37,629 nucleotides of DNA from Burkholderiaceae bacterium (GTDB taxonomy: Bacteria > Pseudomonadota > Gammaproteobacteria > Burkholderiales > Burkholderiaceae_D). Below, piece by piece: positions 27,246 to 35,837 of this stretch. Position 1 is the stretch's first letter; each line of letters starts with the position of its first letter. A program made the translations under genes and the position numbers. Below the pieces are notes generated by a model. That model had not been told where the DNA came from. It saw nothing but the letters and a program-made list of their open reading frames with translations, and searched no databases. The stretch lies in assembly GCA_018882935.1 (NCBI GenBank), contig VERA01000021.1, positions 1-37,629 of the forward strand, written 5' to 3'.

Positions 27246-29099
27246 ATGCGACACCGCTCCTTTAGTCAATCTATCGCGCCTGCCAACCAGTCTACCCGCA
27301 ATGACTGGGCCACCCTGAAAACTTTGCTGCCCTATCTGTGGGAATGGAAGTGGCGGGTGGTGTTTGCGATGGCCTGCCTGGTCATGGCAAAAATGGCCAA
27401 TGTCGGCATACCCATGGTCTTGAAAGAGATCGTCGATAGCTTGACGATCCCCGCGCAATCCGCCAATGCAGTCCTTGTGCTACCTATGACGCTGCTGATC
27501 GGGTATGGTTTGCTGCGGCTATCGACGACAGTATTTACCGAGCTGCGTGAATTCTTTTTTGCGCGCGTGACGCAGCGCGCTGTACGTAATATCGCGCTCA
27601 AGGTGTTTCGTCATCTGCATGCGCTGTCATTGCGGTTTCACCTCAACCGCCAGACCGGCGGTGTTACCCGTGATATCGAGCGTGGTACACGGGGTATCTC
27701 GACACTGGTCTCATACACGCTGTTCTCAATACTGCCGACCCTGGTCGAGATTTCGCTGGTGCTGGCTTATCTGTCATTACAGTATGACCACTGGTTTTCT
27801 GTCATTACGATCACGGCATTAGTTGTTTATATTATTTTTACGGTGGTTGTGACTGAGTGGCGCACGCATTTTCGACGCACCATGAACGACCTGGATTCAA
27901 AAGCTAATGTGCGTGCGATTGACTCTTTGCTCAACTACGAGACTGTCAAATATTTTGGCAATGAGGAGTACGAAGCGCGCAGATACGACGAAGGTCTCAA
28001 ACGCTTTGAACGAGCAGCGGTGCAGTCTCAAAACTCATTATCACTGCTGAACACCGGGCAGTCACTCATTATCGCCACCGCAGTCACTCTCATTCTGTGG
28101 CGCGCCACATTGGGCGTGATTGCCGGAACCATGACCTTGGGCGATCTGGTCCTGGTGAATGCCTTCATGATTCAGCTTTATATTCCGCTGAATTTTTTGG
28201 GTGTGATTTACCGTGAGCTGAAACAAAGTCTGGCAGATATCGAGCGAATGTTTGCTCTGCTGGATGAAAATCGGGAAGTGGCAGATTCACCTTCAGCAGT
28301 GGCGCTGCAAGTCGATCGGGCTGAGCTGAAGTTTCAGCATATCGACTTCAGCTATGAAGCAAAACGGCAGATTTTATTTGACGTTGACTTTCAGGTGGCT
28401 GCAGGTACCACTACCGCAGTCGTCGGGCACAGTGGTTCCGGCAAGTCGACACTCGCGCGATTGTTATTCCGATTTTATGATGTTGACCGTGGCGGCATTC
28501 TGATTGATGGCCAGGATATTCGTGATGTGACCCAAACATCATTACGACAGGCCATTGGTATTGTTCCACAAGATACGGTGCTGTTTAACGACACCATTGC
28601 CTACAATATTGCGTATGGCAGTCCGGGCGCTGCGCAAGAAACAATTGAGGCGGCAGCCCGTGCAGCCTACATTCATGATTTCATCGTAAGCCTGCCCGAT
28701 GGTTATCAAACCATGGTGGGTGAACGCGGTTTGAAGCTTTCGGGTGGCGAAAAGCAGCGCGTTGCAATCGCCCGTACGCTACTGAAAAATCCGAAAATCC
28801 TGGTGTTCGATGAAGCGACATCGGCATTGGATTCGCAGGCGGAGCAAGCTATACAGCAGCAACTGAAAGAGATTGCGCGTAACCGAACCAGTCTGGTCAT
28901 TGCTCACCGCTTGTCTACGATCGCGGATGCGCACCAGATTTTGGTCATGTCCCACGGCAGTATTGTGGAGCGCGGTACCCATGCGGAGTTAATTGCATTG
29001 GGCGGCATGTACGCTGATATGTGGGAGCGGCAGCAGGCGCGCAGCACCGAAGAACCCCAAGCACCCACTGCGCCGACACTCGCTTCCGTTCGCTCTTGA
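27246..29099 (+). CDS. Atm1-type ABC exporter (fused permease and ATPase)
   Basis: Half-size ABC exporter of 617 aa that works as a homodimer in the inner membrane. The N-terminal half has about six transmembrane helices, with YETVKYFGNEEYEARRYDE typical of the Atm1/HMT1 branch. The ATPase half has Walker A GHSGSGKST, the signature LSGGEKQRVAIART and Walker B ILVFDEATSALD. Bacterial Atm1 homologues export glutathione-linked metals or sulfur compounds and can give nickel, cobalt or mercury tolerance; that role is inferred from the family. No iron-sulfur assembly genes are adjacent. A stop TGA immediately precedes the ATG by one base, which sets the start. Confidence 0.93.
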   Translation: MRHRSFSQSIAPANQSTRNDWATLKTLLPYLWEWKWRVVFAMACLVMAKMANVGIPMVLKEIVDSLTIPAQSANAVLVLPMTLLIGYGLLRLSTTVFTELREFFFARVTQRAVRNIALKVFRHLHALSLRFHLNRQTGGVTRDIERGTRGISTLVSYTLFSILPTLVEISLVLAYLSLQYDHWFSVITITALVVYIIFTVVVTEWRTHFRRTMNDLDSKANVRAIDSLLNYETVKYFGNEEYEARRYDEGLKRFERAAVQSQNSLSLLNTGQSLIIATAVTLILWRATLGVIAGTMTLGDLVLVNAFMIQLYIPLNFLGVIYRELKQSLADIERMFALLDENREVADSPSAVALQVDRAELKFQHIDFSYEAKRQILFDVDFQVAAGTTTAVVGHSGSGKSTLARLLFRFYDVDRGGILIDGQDIRDVTQTSLRQAIGIVPQDTVLFNDTIAYNIAYGSPGAAQETIEAAARAAYIHDFIVSLPDGYQTMVGERGLKLSGGEKQRVAIARTLLKNPKILVFDEATSALDSQAEQAIQQQLKEIARNRTSLVIAHRLSTIADAHQILVMSHGSIVERGTHAELIALGGMYADMWERQQARSTEEPQAPTAPTLASVRS

Positions 29100-29138
29100 G
29101 CGCTGGTTGATGAACTGATCGGCAAAGCGGCGCTCCGG

Positions 29139-29144
29139 TAAAAT
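29139..29144 (+). promoter_or_regulatory. Candidate -10 element of the pyrC promoter (TAAAAT)
   Basis: GGTAAAATC lies 28 bases before the pyrC ATG, in the 73-base gap after the ABC exporter. CTGATC at 29115-29120 is a weak -35 candidate at 18 bases (three of six consensus matches). A start near 29151 would leave a short leader. The same TAAAATC occurs before secA and the ABC exporter. Confidence 0.4.
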
Positions 29145-29172
29145 CAGCGCACACATACCCTTGAAATAAGCC

Positions 29173-30222
29173 ATGACCAAACCGAGCCCCCTACGCTTGA
29201 CCCGCCCCGACGACTGGCATGTTCATTTGCGTGACGGCATTGTGCTGAAAGATGTTGTTCCGCATACCGCCGCGCAATTTGCGCGTGCGATCGTTATGCC
29301 GAATCTGAAGCCCCCTGTGGTCACCGCAACAATGGCAGCGGCTTACCGTGAACGTATCCTTGCTGCGGTGCCTGCTGCAATGAACTTCGAGCCGCTGATG
29401 ACGCTCTATCTGACGGATAACACATCACCGGATGAAATTCGACGTGCGGTCGATAGTGGTTTCGTGCATGGTGTCAAACTCTACCCTGCGGGCGCTACCA
29501 CTAACTCGGATGCGGGTGTTACCGATATACAGCGCTGCATGCGTACCTTGGAAGTAATGCAAGATACCGGCTTGCCGCTGCTGATTCACGGCGAAGTGAC
29601 CGAACACAGCATTGATATATTTGATCGTGAGGCGGTGTTTATTGATCGTATTCTGCAGCCGCTCAGAAAATCGCTACCTGCATTACGCGTGGTATTCGAA
29701 CATATCACCACCAAAGATGCAGCTGAGTATGTGCGTGATGCAGAGGGCGACATTGCAGCAACAATCACGGCCCACCACTTGATGTACAACCGTAACGCGA
29801 TATTCCAAGGCGGCATCCGGCCGCATTACTATTGCCTGCCAGTGCTGAAGCGTGAGCCCCATCGACTGGCGCTGGTAGAGGCGGCTATCTCGGGTAACCC
29901 GCGTTTTTTTCTGGGTACCGACTCAGCGCCTCATCCTAAAGGCCTCAAGGAGCATGCTTGTGGCTGCGCGGGCTGCTATACCGCACTGCATGCCATGGAG
30001 TTATACGCTGAAGTATTCGAGGCCAATAACGCGCTCGATAAACTTGAGGGGTTCGCCAGTTTCTTTGGTGCGGATTTCTATCGATTACCCAGAAATACTG
30101 ATGTGGTCACCCTGCAAAAATCCGAGTGGATTATTCCCGACGAGCTTACGCTAGGCGATACCACCTTGGTGCCGCTGGATGCCGGTCGCAGCTTGCGCTG
30201 GAAGTTTATCCCGCACGGCTAG
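29173..30222 (+). CDS. pyrC: PyrC, dihydroorotase (class II)
   Basis: Zinc enzyme that cyclises carbamoyl-aspartate to dihydroorotate in pyrimidine synthesis. The metal ligands fall at the same numbers as in E. coli: H16 and H18 in DWHVHLRD, the carbamylated lysine K102 in [15 protein letters not shown]139 in LIHGEV, H177 in FEHIT and the catalytic D250 in LGTDSAPH. At 349 aa it is full length. It is followed seven bases later by the DUF3025 gene, a pairing frequently seen in betaproteobacteria. Confidence 0.98.
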   Translation: MTKPSPLRLTRPDDWHVHLRDGIVLKDVVPHTAAQFARAIVMPNLKPPVVTATMAAAYRERILAAVPAAMNFEPLMTLYLTDNTSPDEIRRAVDSGFVHGVKLYPAGATTNSDAGVTDIQRCMRTLEVMQDTGLPLLIHGEVTEHSIDIFDREAVFIDRILQPLRKSLPALRVVFEHITTKDAAEYVRDAEGDIAATITAHHLMYNRNAIFQGGIRPHYYCLPVLKREPHRLALVEAAISGNPRFFLGTDSAPHPKGLKEHACGCAGCYTALHAMELYAEVFEANNALDKLEGFASFFGADFYRLPRNTDVVTLQKSEWIIPDELTLGDTTLVPLDAGRSLRWKFIPHG

Positions 30223-30229
30223 GTAGGCA

Positions 30230-31024
30230 ATGCGGTTTGCCACCATCGACTGGAGCAGGCCATGGCTGGCACCCTACAGGTTGATTGGTGAGCCGCTCGC
30301 AGCGCGAGTTGATTGGATCGATGGCGCTACCGCAATCGCACATGATCGTACGCTACACAATGCATACGGCCAGCCGATTAGCTTCGTTCCGCAAAACGCA
30401 TCCGCTAACCATACTCCTTATGAAACGCATATTGCGAATACCGGGCAGGTGCCAACGCGCGATAACCTGCATGATTTTTTCAATGCGTTATTGTGGTTGC
30501 ACTTTCCGTGTACGAAGCGGGTTTTGAATCAGCTGCAGGCTGCGGCGCTTTCTCAGGCATCACATCAACAAGTATCGGCGAACGGTCGACGCGGTCCGCA
30601 GCGTGATTCTGCGACCTTATTCGATGAAAATGCGGCGATCTTTATCAGCCACGATGCCGGTCTCATCGATGCATTGCGTGCACATGAATGGCCTGCGGTA
30701 TTGCATACATCACCCTCATTATTTTTCTCTCGGGCCGATGTGATCTTGTTTGGTCATGCCCTGATAGAAAAACTGGTCACCCCGTATAAATCTATCACCG
30801 CGCATGTATGGACTGTGCAGCGATCGAGAGAGTGGTTTACGTTATCAACAGACATACAAATCGCAATGATCGATCATCAGCTTGCTGCCGAATTAATCGC
30901 AGGCTTTGATAATGCGGCGTTCTGCCACCTGCCGGTACTCGGGGTACCCGGCTGGTGGCATTGCCAAGACGCGGAGTTTTACGCTGATAACACTGTGTTT
31001 CGTTCAAAGCGCCTACGCGATTAG
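30230..31024 (+). CDS. DUF3025 family protein
   Basis: A 264-aa protein of unknown function. The DUF3025 core is recognisable by NLHDFFNALLWLHFP, LFDENAAIF, LFGHALIEKL and the C-terminal LPVLGVPGWW. There is no signal peptide or transmembrane segment, so a cytoplasmic location is likely. It starts seven bases after the pyrC stop, so the two are probably co-transcribed, which may hint at a link with nucleotide metabolism but does not prove one. It converges on the porin gene. The 59-base gap between them shows no terminator that I can see. Confidence 0.85.
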   Translation: MRFATIDWSRPWLAPYRLIGEPLAARVDWIDGATAIAHDRTLHNAYGQPISFVPQNASANHTPYETHIANTGQVPTRDNLHDFFNALLWLHFPCTKRVLNQLQAAALSQASHQQVSANGRRGPQRDSATLFDENAAIFISHDAGLIDALRAHEWPAVLHTSPSLFFSRADVILFGHALIEKLVTPYKSITAHVWTVQRSREWFTLSTDIQIAMIDHQLAAELIAGFDNAAFCHLPVLGVPGWWHCQDAEFYADNTVFRSKRLRD

Positions 31025-31083
31025 CGCACTTATTAAATCAGTCAAAGCTGGCAGCTGGGTCGAGGATATGAACGAAGCGAATA

Positions 31084-32175
31084 TCAGAAGCCCTTTTGTA
31101 CCCCTACCATGAAGGCATCCGACTTACCATTTTGCGCCAAGCTGGCATTACCAGCGGCATCGTTATTACCGGAGTACGAAGAGGGTATGCCATCTGTCGC
31201 ATGGTTATAGGCCGCGTACAGCTTGGTGTTTTTTGATAACGCATACACCGCCGAGAGATTAATAATCTCCGGGCTGCCGATGCTGTTGTTATGAGCGTAG
31301 TTGATGCCAAGTCGGGTTGATGGCATGACCTCCATATCGGCACCGATCACGAAAGTATTGCTGCTGTCGCCCACGTAAGGATCAAAATGCACGTAATTGG
31401 CAGCCAGATTCACTGGCCCGAGCGGGAAGCTGGTGCCAATCAGATACTGACGGTACTGCGCATCGCGATCCGAAGCAGCGGCCACCAGTTTGACCGTACC
31501 CAATTGATAGCCGATATTGCCTGCCATGAATCGGTTCTCGCCGTTAGCGCCGGGCACGCCGCCAAACGAATACAAGATGCTGGCGTTCAGTCCACCCAGG
31601 CTGTCGCGTGGCAAGCTGTAGGTCAGTGAATTCGGTATGAAGAAACCACCGGTTGTGCCGAATGCCGGGTCGGCATCAGTGCCGCCTGTGTACGCCGGGA
31701 TCGTACCGCTCGTCACTTTGCCATCACGATGCATGAGCAGCGCCGGTACATAAAAATTATTGCCGGCCAGCCCCACTGTCGACGTATATGCGGCGATAAA
31801 TGGCGAGAGATTCAGCCCGGCAGAGAGCGAGCCGAGCGACCCACCGATACCAACATTCGCCATCCTGCTGAAGATGCCTCCGGTGCCGCCATTGGCGATC
31901 GCGCCAGAGGTCGAACTAAACCCGCCCTCGAGATGGACATGGGCTTGCATGCCATTGCCTAAATCTTCAGTGACGCGAAATCCCCATACCGAGGGTGCCC
32001 AGTTACCCTCGCCGAGGCTCCATCGTCTTTCAGAGTTTGGACCAATACCGCTTGCTGTCACCACCGATGCATCAATATTGCCGTAGATGTTGATCGCAGA
32101 TTCCGCCAGTACCGCGCTGCTGCTCATAAGTGCTACTGCTGACGCCATAGCTGGCGCAAGACACCGTTTGTTCAT
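31084..32175 (-). CDS. Outer-membrane porin, betaproteobacterial general porin family
   Basis: A 363-aa precursor with a signal peptide that ends at AVLA/ES (after residue 24). The mature protein is rich in alternating beta-strand segments, begins INIYGNIDASVV and ends in GVQKGF with a C-terminal Phe, the signal for outer-membrane insertion by BamA. The motif WGFRVTEDLGNGMQAHVHLEGGF is typical of the Gram-negative porin (Porin_4) family. It should form a trimeric channel for small hydrophilic solutes; the selectivity is not predictable. GGAG lies seven bases before the ATG. Two strong inverted repeats precede it (32267-32311). Confidence 0.93.
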   Translation of the reverse strand: MNKRCLAPAMASAVALMSSSAVLAESAINIYGNIDASVVTASGIGPNSERRWSLGEGNWAPSVWGFRVTEDLGNGMQAHVHLEGGFSSTSGAIANGGTGGIFSRMANVGIGGSLGSLSAGLNLSPFIAAYTSTVGLAGNNFYVPALLMHRDGKVTSGTIPAYTGGTDADPAFGTTGGFFIPNSLTYSLPRDSLGGLNASILYSFGGVPGANGENRFMAGNIGYQLGTVKLVAAASDRDAQYRQYLIGTSFPLGPVNLAANYVHFDPYVGDSSNTFVIGADMEVMPSTRLGINYAHNNSIGSPEIINLSAVYALSKNTKLYAAYNHATDGIPSSYSGNNDAAGNASLAQNGKSDAFMVGVQKGF

Positions 32176-32266
32176 CGCTAATCTCCAGTGGTCGACAAAA
32201 CGTCCACCAGTCTGGTGCGATCAGGATTTTGCGTGACGTGCAGGCGCAATCATAGACAGACATCAG

Positions 32267-32311
32267 CTTGTGCATGCACAAGAGTGAAACAAAGGGACAC
32301 TCACTTTGTTT
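32267..32311 (-). promoter_or_regulatory. Tandem inverted repeats upstream of the porin gene
   Basis: CTTGTGCATGCACAAG (32267-32282) is a perfect 16-base palindrome. AAACAAAG (32287-32294) pairs with CTTTGTTT (32304-32311) around a nine-base loop. On the minus strand a TATGAT lies 12 bases after the palindrome and could be the porin -10. The palindrome would then cover the -35 position, where no consensus hexamer is visible. This suits an operator bound by a dimeric regulator. The repeats are seen; the promoter and operator roles are inferred. Confidence 0.45.
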
Positions 32312-32324
32312 TTGTTGGCAGCAT

Positions 32325-32549
32325 TTACTTCTCGCAGCTTTTCGTTGCGTTATTCCATCTGCCGCCGCTATCCAAGCATTTATCCGATTGAGAAAAATTC
32401 GATAACATTATAAAAAGCAGGATCGCCAACACCACGAACGTAGTTGCAGCCGGGATGTCCCTTACCAATCCTTGATGAAGGTTTGGTTGACAGAGAAATT
32501 GCGCGAGGCGAACGGTAAAGGCACAAGCGGTTGAGCATTCGTTGTGCAA
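32325..32549 (-). CDS. Small hypothetical membrane protein
   Basis: The open frame encodes 74 aa and starts four bases after the 3' end of the tRNA gene on the same strand. The convincing part is the C-terminal half: one hydrophobic helix (TTFVVLAILLFIMLSNF) followed by DKCLDSGGRWNNATKSCEK, a paired-cysteine tail seen in several small proteobacterial proteins. The first 27 residues look unlike a protein N-terminus, so the true start may be the TTG at 32468-32466 (47 aa), although the AAGGA there abuts the codon. No function can be assigned. Expression may come from the tRNA promoter by read-through. Confidence 0.5.
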   Translation of the reverse strand: MHNECSTACAFTVRLAQFLCQPNLHQGLVRDIPAATTFVVLAILLFIMLSNFSQSDKCLDSGGRWNNATKSCEK

Positions 32550-32553
32550 TGCT

Positions 32554-32630
32554 TGGTCGGGGTGAGAGGATTCGAACCTCCGGTCTCTACGTCCCGAACG
32601 TAGCGCTTTACCAGACTAAGCTACACCCCG
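32554..32630 (-). tRNA. tRNA-Pro (anticodon CGG)
   Basis: On the minus strand the sequence folds into a full cloverleaf. The acceptor stem is CGGGGTG with CACCCCG, the discriminator is A and the CCA is encoded in the DNA. The D arm is GCTTAGTCTGGTAAAGC. The anticodon arm is CTACG-TTCGGGA-CGTAG, giving anticodon CGG, and the T arm contains GGTTCGAATCC. The anticodon reads CCG proline codons. A tRNA-Pro close to ispB and rplU is common in Burkholderiales. Confidence 0.96.
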
Positions 32631-32696
32631 ATTACAGTCGTTGGCGCAGAAAACTGTTCCGGCATTCGCAGCAGTCGGCCAACAACGAAGCCCGAA

Positions 32697-32726
32697 AGTA
32701 TATCAAACGGCTATCTGCGCCGACAA
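32697..32726 (-). promoter_or_regulatory. Sigma-70 promoter for tRNA-Pro
   Basis: On the minus strand TTGTCG (32726-32721) and TATACT (32702-32697) are separated by 18 bases. Transcription would begin near 32690, about 60 bases before the mature tRNA, leaving a leader for RNase P to remove. It lies in the 157-base gap between the ispB stop and the tRNA. Confidence 0.6.
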
Positions 32727-32787
32727 TGGGCTTAGCGTTGCAGCGTGCTAGCCACCACCACGGTATGCAGTGCTTGATGCGTGGTTT

Positions 32788-33771
32788 TTAGCGGTCGCGA
32801 TCGACTGCAAAGTCGGCCAGCGCCAGCAAAGCGTCCTTGCCGGCGCTTTCCGGAAAGCCGGCGATAGATGATTTGGCGAGCTCGCGCGCAGCATCAGCGC
32901 GGTGTCGGGTGTAATCGAGTGCTCCGGAATCGGTAATGGCCAACAGCACTTCATCAAAATGCGCCTCGTCACCGTTCGCGATACAGGCGCGCACCAGTTC
33001 GCGTTGCTGTGCGCTGCCGTGCTGGATGAGGTAAATCAGCGGTAGCGTTGGTTTGCCTTCGCGTAGATCATCGCCGACGTTTTTGCCAATCGCGCTGGCG
33101 TCACCGGAGTAGTCGAGCACGTCATCGATCAGCTGGAAAGCGGTGCCGAGCGAGCGACCGTACTCAGCGGCGGCGCTGATCTGCGCTTCCGGTGCGCCGG
33201 AGATCAGGCAGCCGAGTTCTGCCGCCGCTTCGAACAGCTTGGCTGTCTTGGAGCGGATCACGTGCAGATAGCGCTCCTCGGTCACATCCGGGTCGTGCAT
33301 ATTCATTAACTGCTGGACTTCGCCCTCGGCGATGACGTTGGTAGCATCAGCCAGAATCTGCATCACACGCATGCTGTCCACCGAAACCATCATCTGGAAC
33401 GCGCGCGAGTATAAAAAGTCGCCGACCAATACCGAGGCGGCGTTGCCGAATACGGCGTTAGCAGTTTTGCTACCTCGCCGCAGCGATGACTCGTCCACCA
33501 CATCGTCGTGCAGCAGGGTGGCGGTATGTATAAATTCGATAACTGCGGCGAGCTTGTGCTGATCATCGCCCCGGAAATCCCATGCCTTCGCCATAAGCAG
33601 CACCAAGGCAGGCCGAATCCGCTTGCCGCCGGCACTAATGATGTAGTCGGCGATCTGCCGCACCAGCACGACGTCGGAGTGCAACTGCGCGCGCAGGGTA
33701 GCGTCGACTGCGCGCATATCGTCTGCGATCAGGGCGAGTGGATTGCTGAGGGTGGGGTCGGCTGCGGACAC
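32788..33771 (-). CDS. ispB: IspB, octaprenyl diphosphate synthase
   Basis: Trans-prenyltransferase that extends farnesyl diphosphate with isopentenyl units to make the ubiquinone side chain. The two aspartate-rich motifs are LLHDDVVDES (first DDxxD, about residue 90) and LIDDVLDY (second, about residue 220). GGKRIRPALVLL binds the allylic or IPP phosphate. At 327 aa it is full length. Chain length (octaprenyl in most of this group) is inferred. It is divergent from rplU, and its likely -10 overlaps the rplU promoter region. Confidence 0.96.
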   Translation of the reverse strand: MSAADPTLSNPLALIADDMRAVDATLRAQLHSDVVLVRQIADYIISAGGKRIRPALVLLMAKAWDFRGDDQHKLAAVIEFIHTATLLHDDVVDESSLRRGSKTANAVFGNAASVLVGDFLYSRAFQMMVSVDSMRVMQILADATNVIAEGEVQQLMNMHDPDVTEERYLHVIRSKTAKLFEAAAELGCLISGAPEAQISAAAEYGRSLGTAFQLIDDVLDYSGDASAIGKNVGDDLREGKPTLPLIYLIQHGSAQQRELVRACIANGDEAHFDEVLLAITDSGALDYTRHRADAARELAKSSIAGFPESAGKDALLALADFAVDRDR

Positions 33772-33803
33772 GAGAAGCTTGGGCTGGGGTCGAATCGATG
33801 ACG

Positions 33804-33809
33804 ATTATA
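33804..33809 (-). promoter_or_regulatory. Candidate -10 element of the ispB promoter
   Basis: ATTATA on the plus strand reads TATAAT on the minus strand, a perfect -10 consensus, 33 bases before the ispB start. No good -35 is seen at 16-18 bases; that position falls on the rplU -35 hexamer. The two divergent promoters therefore share DNA. Confidence 0.5.
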
Positions 33810-33826
33810 CGATGCTCGCAGAAGTT

Positions 33827-33855
33827 TTGACCCTGAAGCTAAGTCCATGTATAAT
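33827..33855 (+). promoter_or_regulatory. Sigma-70 promoter of rplU-rpmA
   Basis: TTGACC (33827-33832), a spacer of exactly 17 bases and TATAAT (33850-33855) form a near-consensus promoter, the best in the window. The start would be near 33862, giving a leader of about 100 bases before rplU. Such strength suits ribosomal protein genes. Confidence 0.8.
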
Positions 33856-33894
33856 TTGAGGTTTTCCCGATTTGGCAAGCGTCGCACGCTGAAA

Positions 33895-33930
33895 CCGGAG
33901 AAGTAGTAATCCGGCGCCGTCAGGCTCCGG
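33895..33930 (+). promoter_or_regulatory. Structured 5' leader of rplU
   Basis: CCGGAG (33895-33900) pairs with CTCCGG (33925-33930), enclosing the palindrome CGGCGCCG (33912-33919). The element lies within the predicted untranslated leader, 32 bases before the rplU ATG and just upstream of its GAGG ribosome binding site (33954-33957). It could be a site where free L21 or another factor feeds back on expression, by analogy with other ribosomal protein leaders. The structure is seen; the role is inferred. Confidence 0.4.
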
Positions 33931-33962
33931 CCGTTTATTGAAAATTCAATGATGAGGTTCCC

Positions 33963-34274
33963 ATGTACGCGGTCATAAAAACCGGCGGCAAGCAATATAA
34001 GGTTGCGGCTGGTGAAAAACTGAAAATAGAACAGATACCGGCAGACATCGGCTCCGAAATCACCCTGGATCAAGTGCTCGCAGTGGGTGCTGGTGAAACC
34101 ATCAAGTTTGGTTCGCCGCTGGTTCAAGGTGCCAAGGTGCTGGCAACGGTAGTGGCGCATGGTCGCCACGATAAGGTGAAGATCTTCAAGATGCGTCGAC
34201 GCAAGCACTATCAGAAGCGTCAAGGCCATCGTCAGAACTACACCGAAGTGCAAATCGTCTCGGTCAACGGCTAA
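33963..34274 (+). CDS. rplU: 50S ribosomal protein L21
   Basis: Large-subunit protein that binds 23S rRNA together with L20. The full 103-aa sequence is present, opening [14 protein letters not shown] and containing [16 protein letters not shown], the L21 signature. GAGG lies five bases before the ATG. It is followed by rpmA after 35 bases. The pair is driven by the strong promoter at 33827-33855. Confidence 0.99.
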   Translation: MYAVIKTGGKQYKVAAGEKLKIEQIPADIGSEITLDQVLAVGAGETIKFGSPLVQGAKVLATVVAHGRHDKVKIFKMRRRKHYQKRQGHRQNYTEVQIVSVNG

Positions 34275-34309
34275 GCCGACCGGGCCCTCTACCGAATCAG
34301 GAGCATTCC

Positions 34310-34567
34310 ATGGCACACAAAAAAGGCGGCGGTACTACGCGTAACGGTCGCGATTCCGAGTCGAAGCGACTGGGCGTCAAAGTGTATGGCGGTCAAAGCA
34401 TTAATGCCGGCGGCATTATTGTTCGTCAGCGTGGCACCAAGTTGCATGCTGGTGAGAACGTCGGCACTGGCAAAGATCACACACTGTTCGCTCTCATCAA
34501 TGGCACCGTGCAATTTGGTACCAAAGGCCCGATGAAGCGTCACGTGGTGACGGTCGTCCCGGCCTGA
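34310..34567 (+). CDS. rpmA: 50S ribosomal protein L27
   Basis: Large-subunit protein whose N-terminal tail reaches the peptidyl transferase centre. At 85 aa it is full length. The start [16 protein letters not shown] and the motif [19 protein letters not shown] are conserved. There is no N-terminal extension of the Firmicutes type that needs cleavage. CAGGAGC before the ATG is the ribosome binding site. A terminator follows 20 bases after the stop. Confidence 0.99.
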   Translation: MAHKKGGGTTRNGRDSESKRLGVKVYGGQSINAGGIIVRQRGTKLHAGENVGTGKDHTLFALINGTVQFGTKGPMKRHVVTVVPA

Positions 34568-34616
34568 TTTTCAGGCAGTTCCTTTCGAAAGGCTCTGCCG
34601 ATTGCAGGGCCTTTTT
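34563..34616 (+). terminator. rplU-rpmA terminator with overlapping alternative hairpin
   Basis: AAAGGCTCTGC (34588-34598) pairs with GCAGGGCCTTT (34604-34614) over 11 positions with one wobble, a five-base loop, and a T tract at 34612-34616: a strong rho-independent terminator. The same left arm can instead pair upstream. GGCAG (34574-34578) matches CTGCC (34595-34599), with CCTT/AAGG inside the palindrome CCTTTCGAAAGG (34581-34592). A third small hairpin, CCTGA/TCAGG, covers the rpmA stop (34563-34575). The layout is that of an attenuator before obgE, though it may simply be a terminator. Confidence 0.75.
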
Positions 34617-34698
34617 AATTTCTGCGCTATACCAATACCACTGATACGCGCTACCGAAAGCGCTGCCCCCTGAATCATCAGTCACGTAAGTTATTTGA

Positions 34699-35808
<1,110 letters not shown>

Positions 35809-35837
35809 TTTTTCTCTCAAGCTCGGCAAGCCTCATC

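Noticed and set aside
32554-32630. tRNA-Pro as an integration site for a mobile element
   Set aside because: No integrase, no direct repeat of the tRNA 3' end elsewhere in the window and ordinary genes on both sides.
33729-34316. 195-aa minus-strand frame opposite the rplU promoter and gene
   Set aside because: It covers a consensus promoter, leader and the whole rplU gene in antisense and has no recognisable domain.
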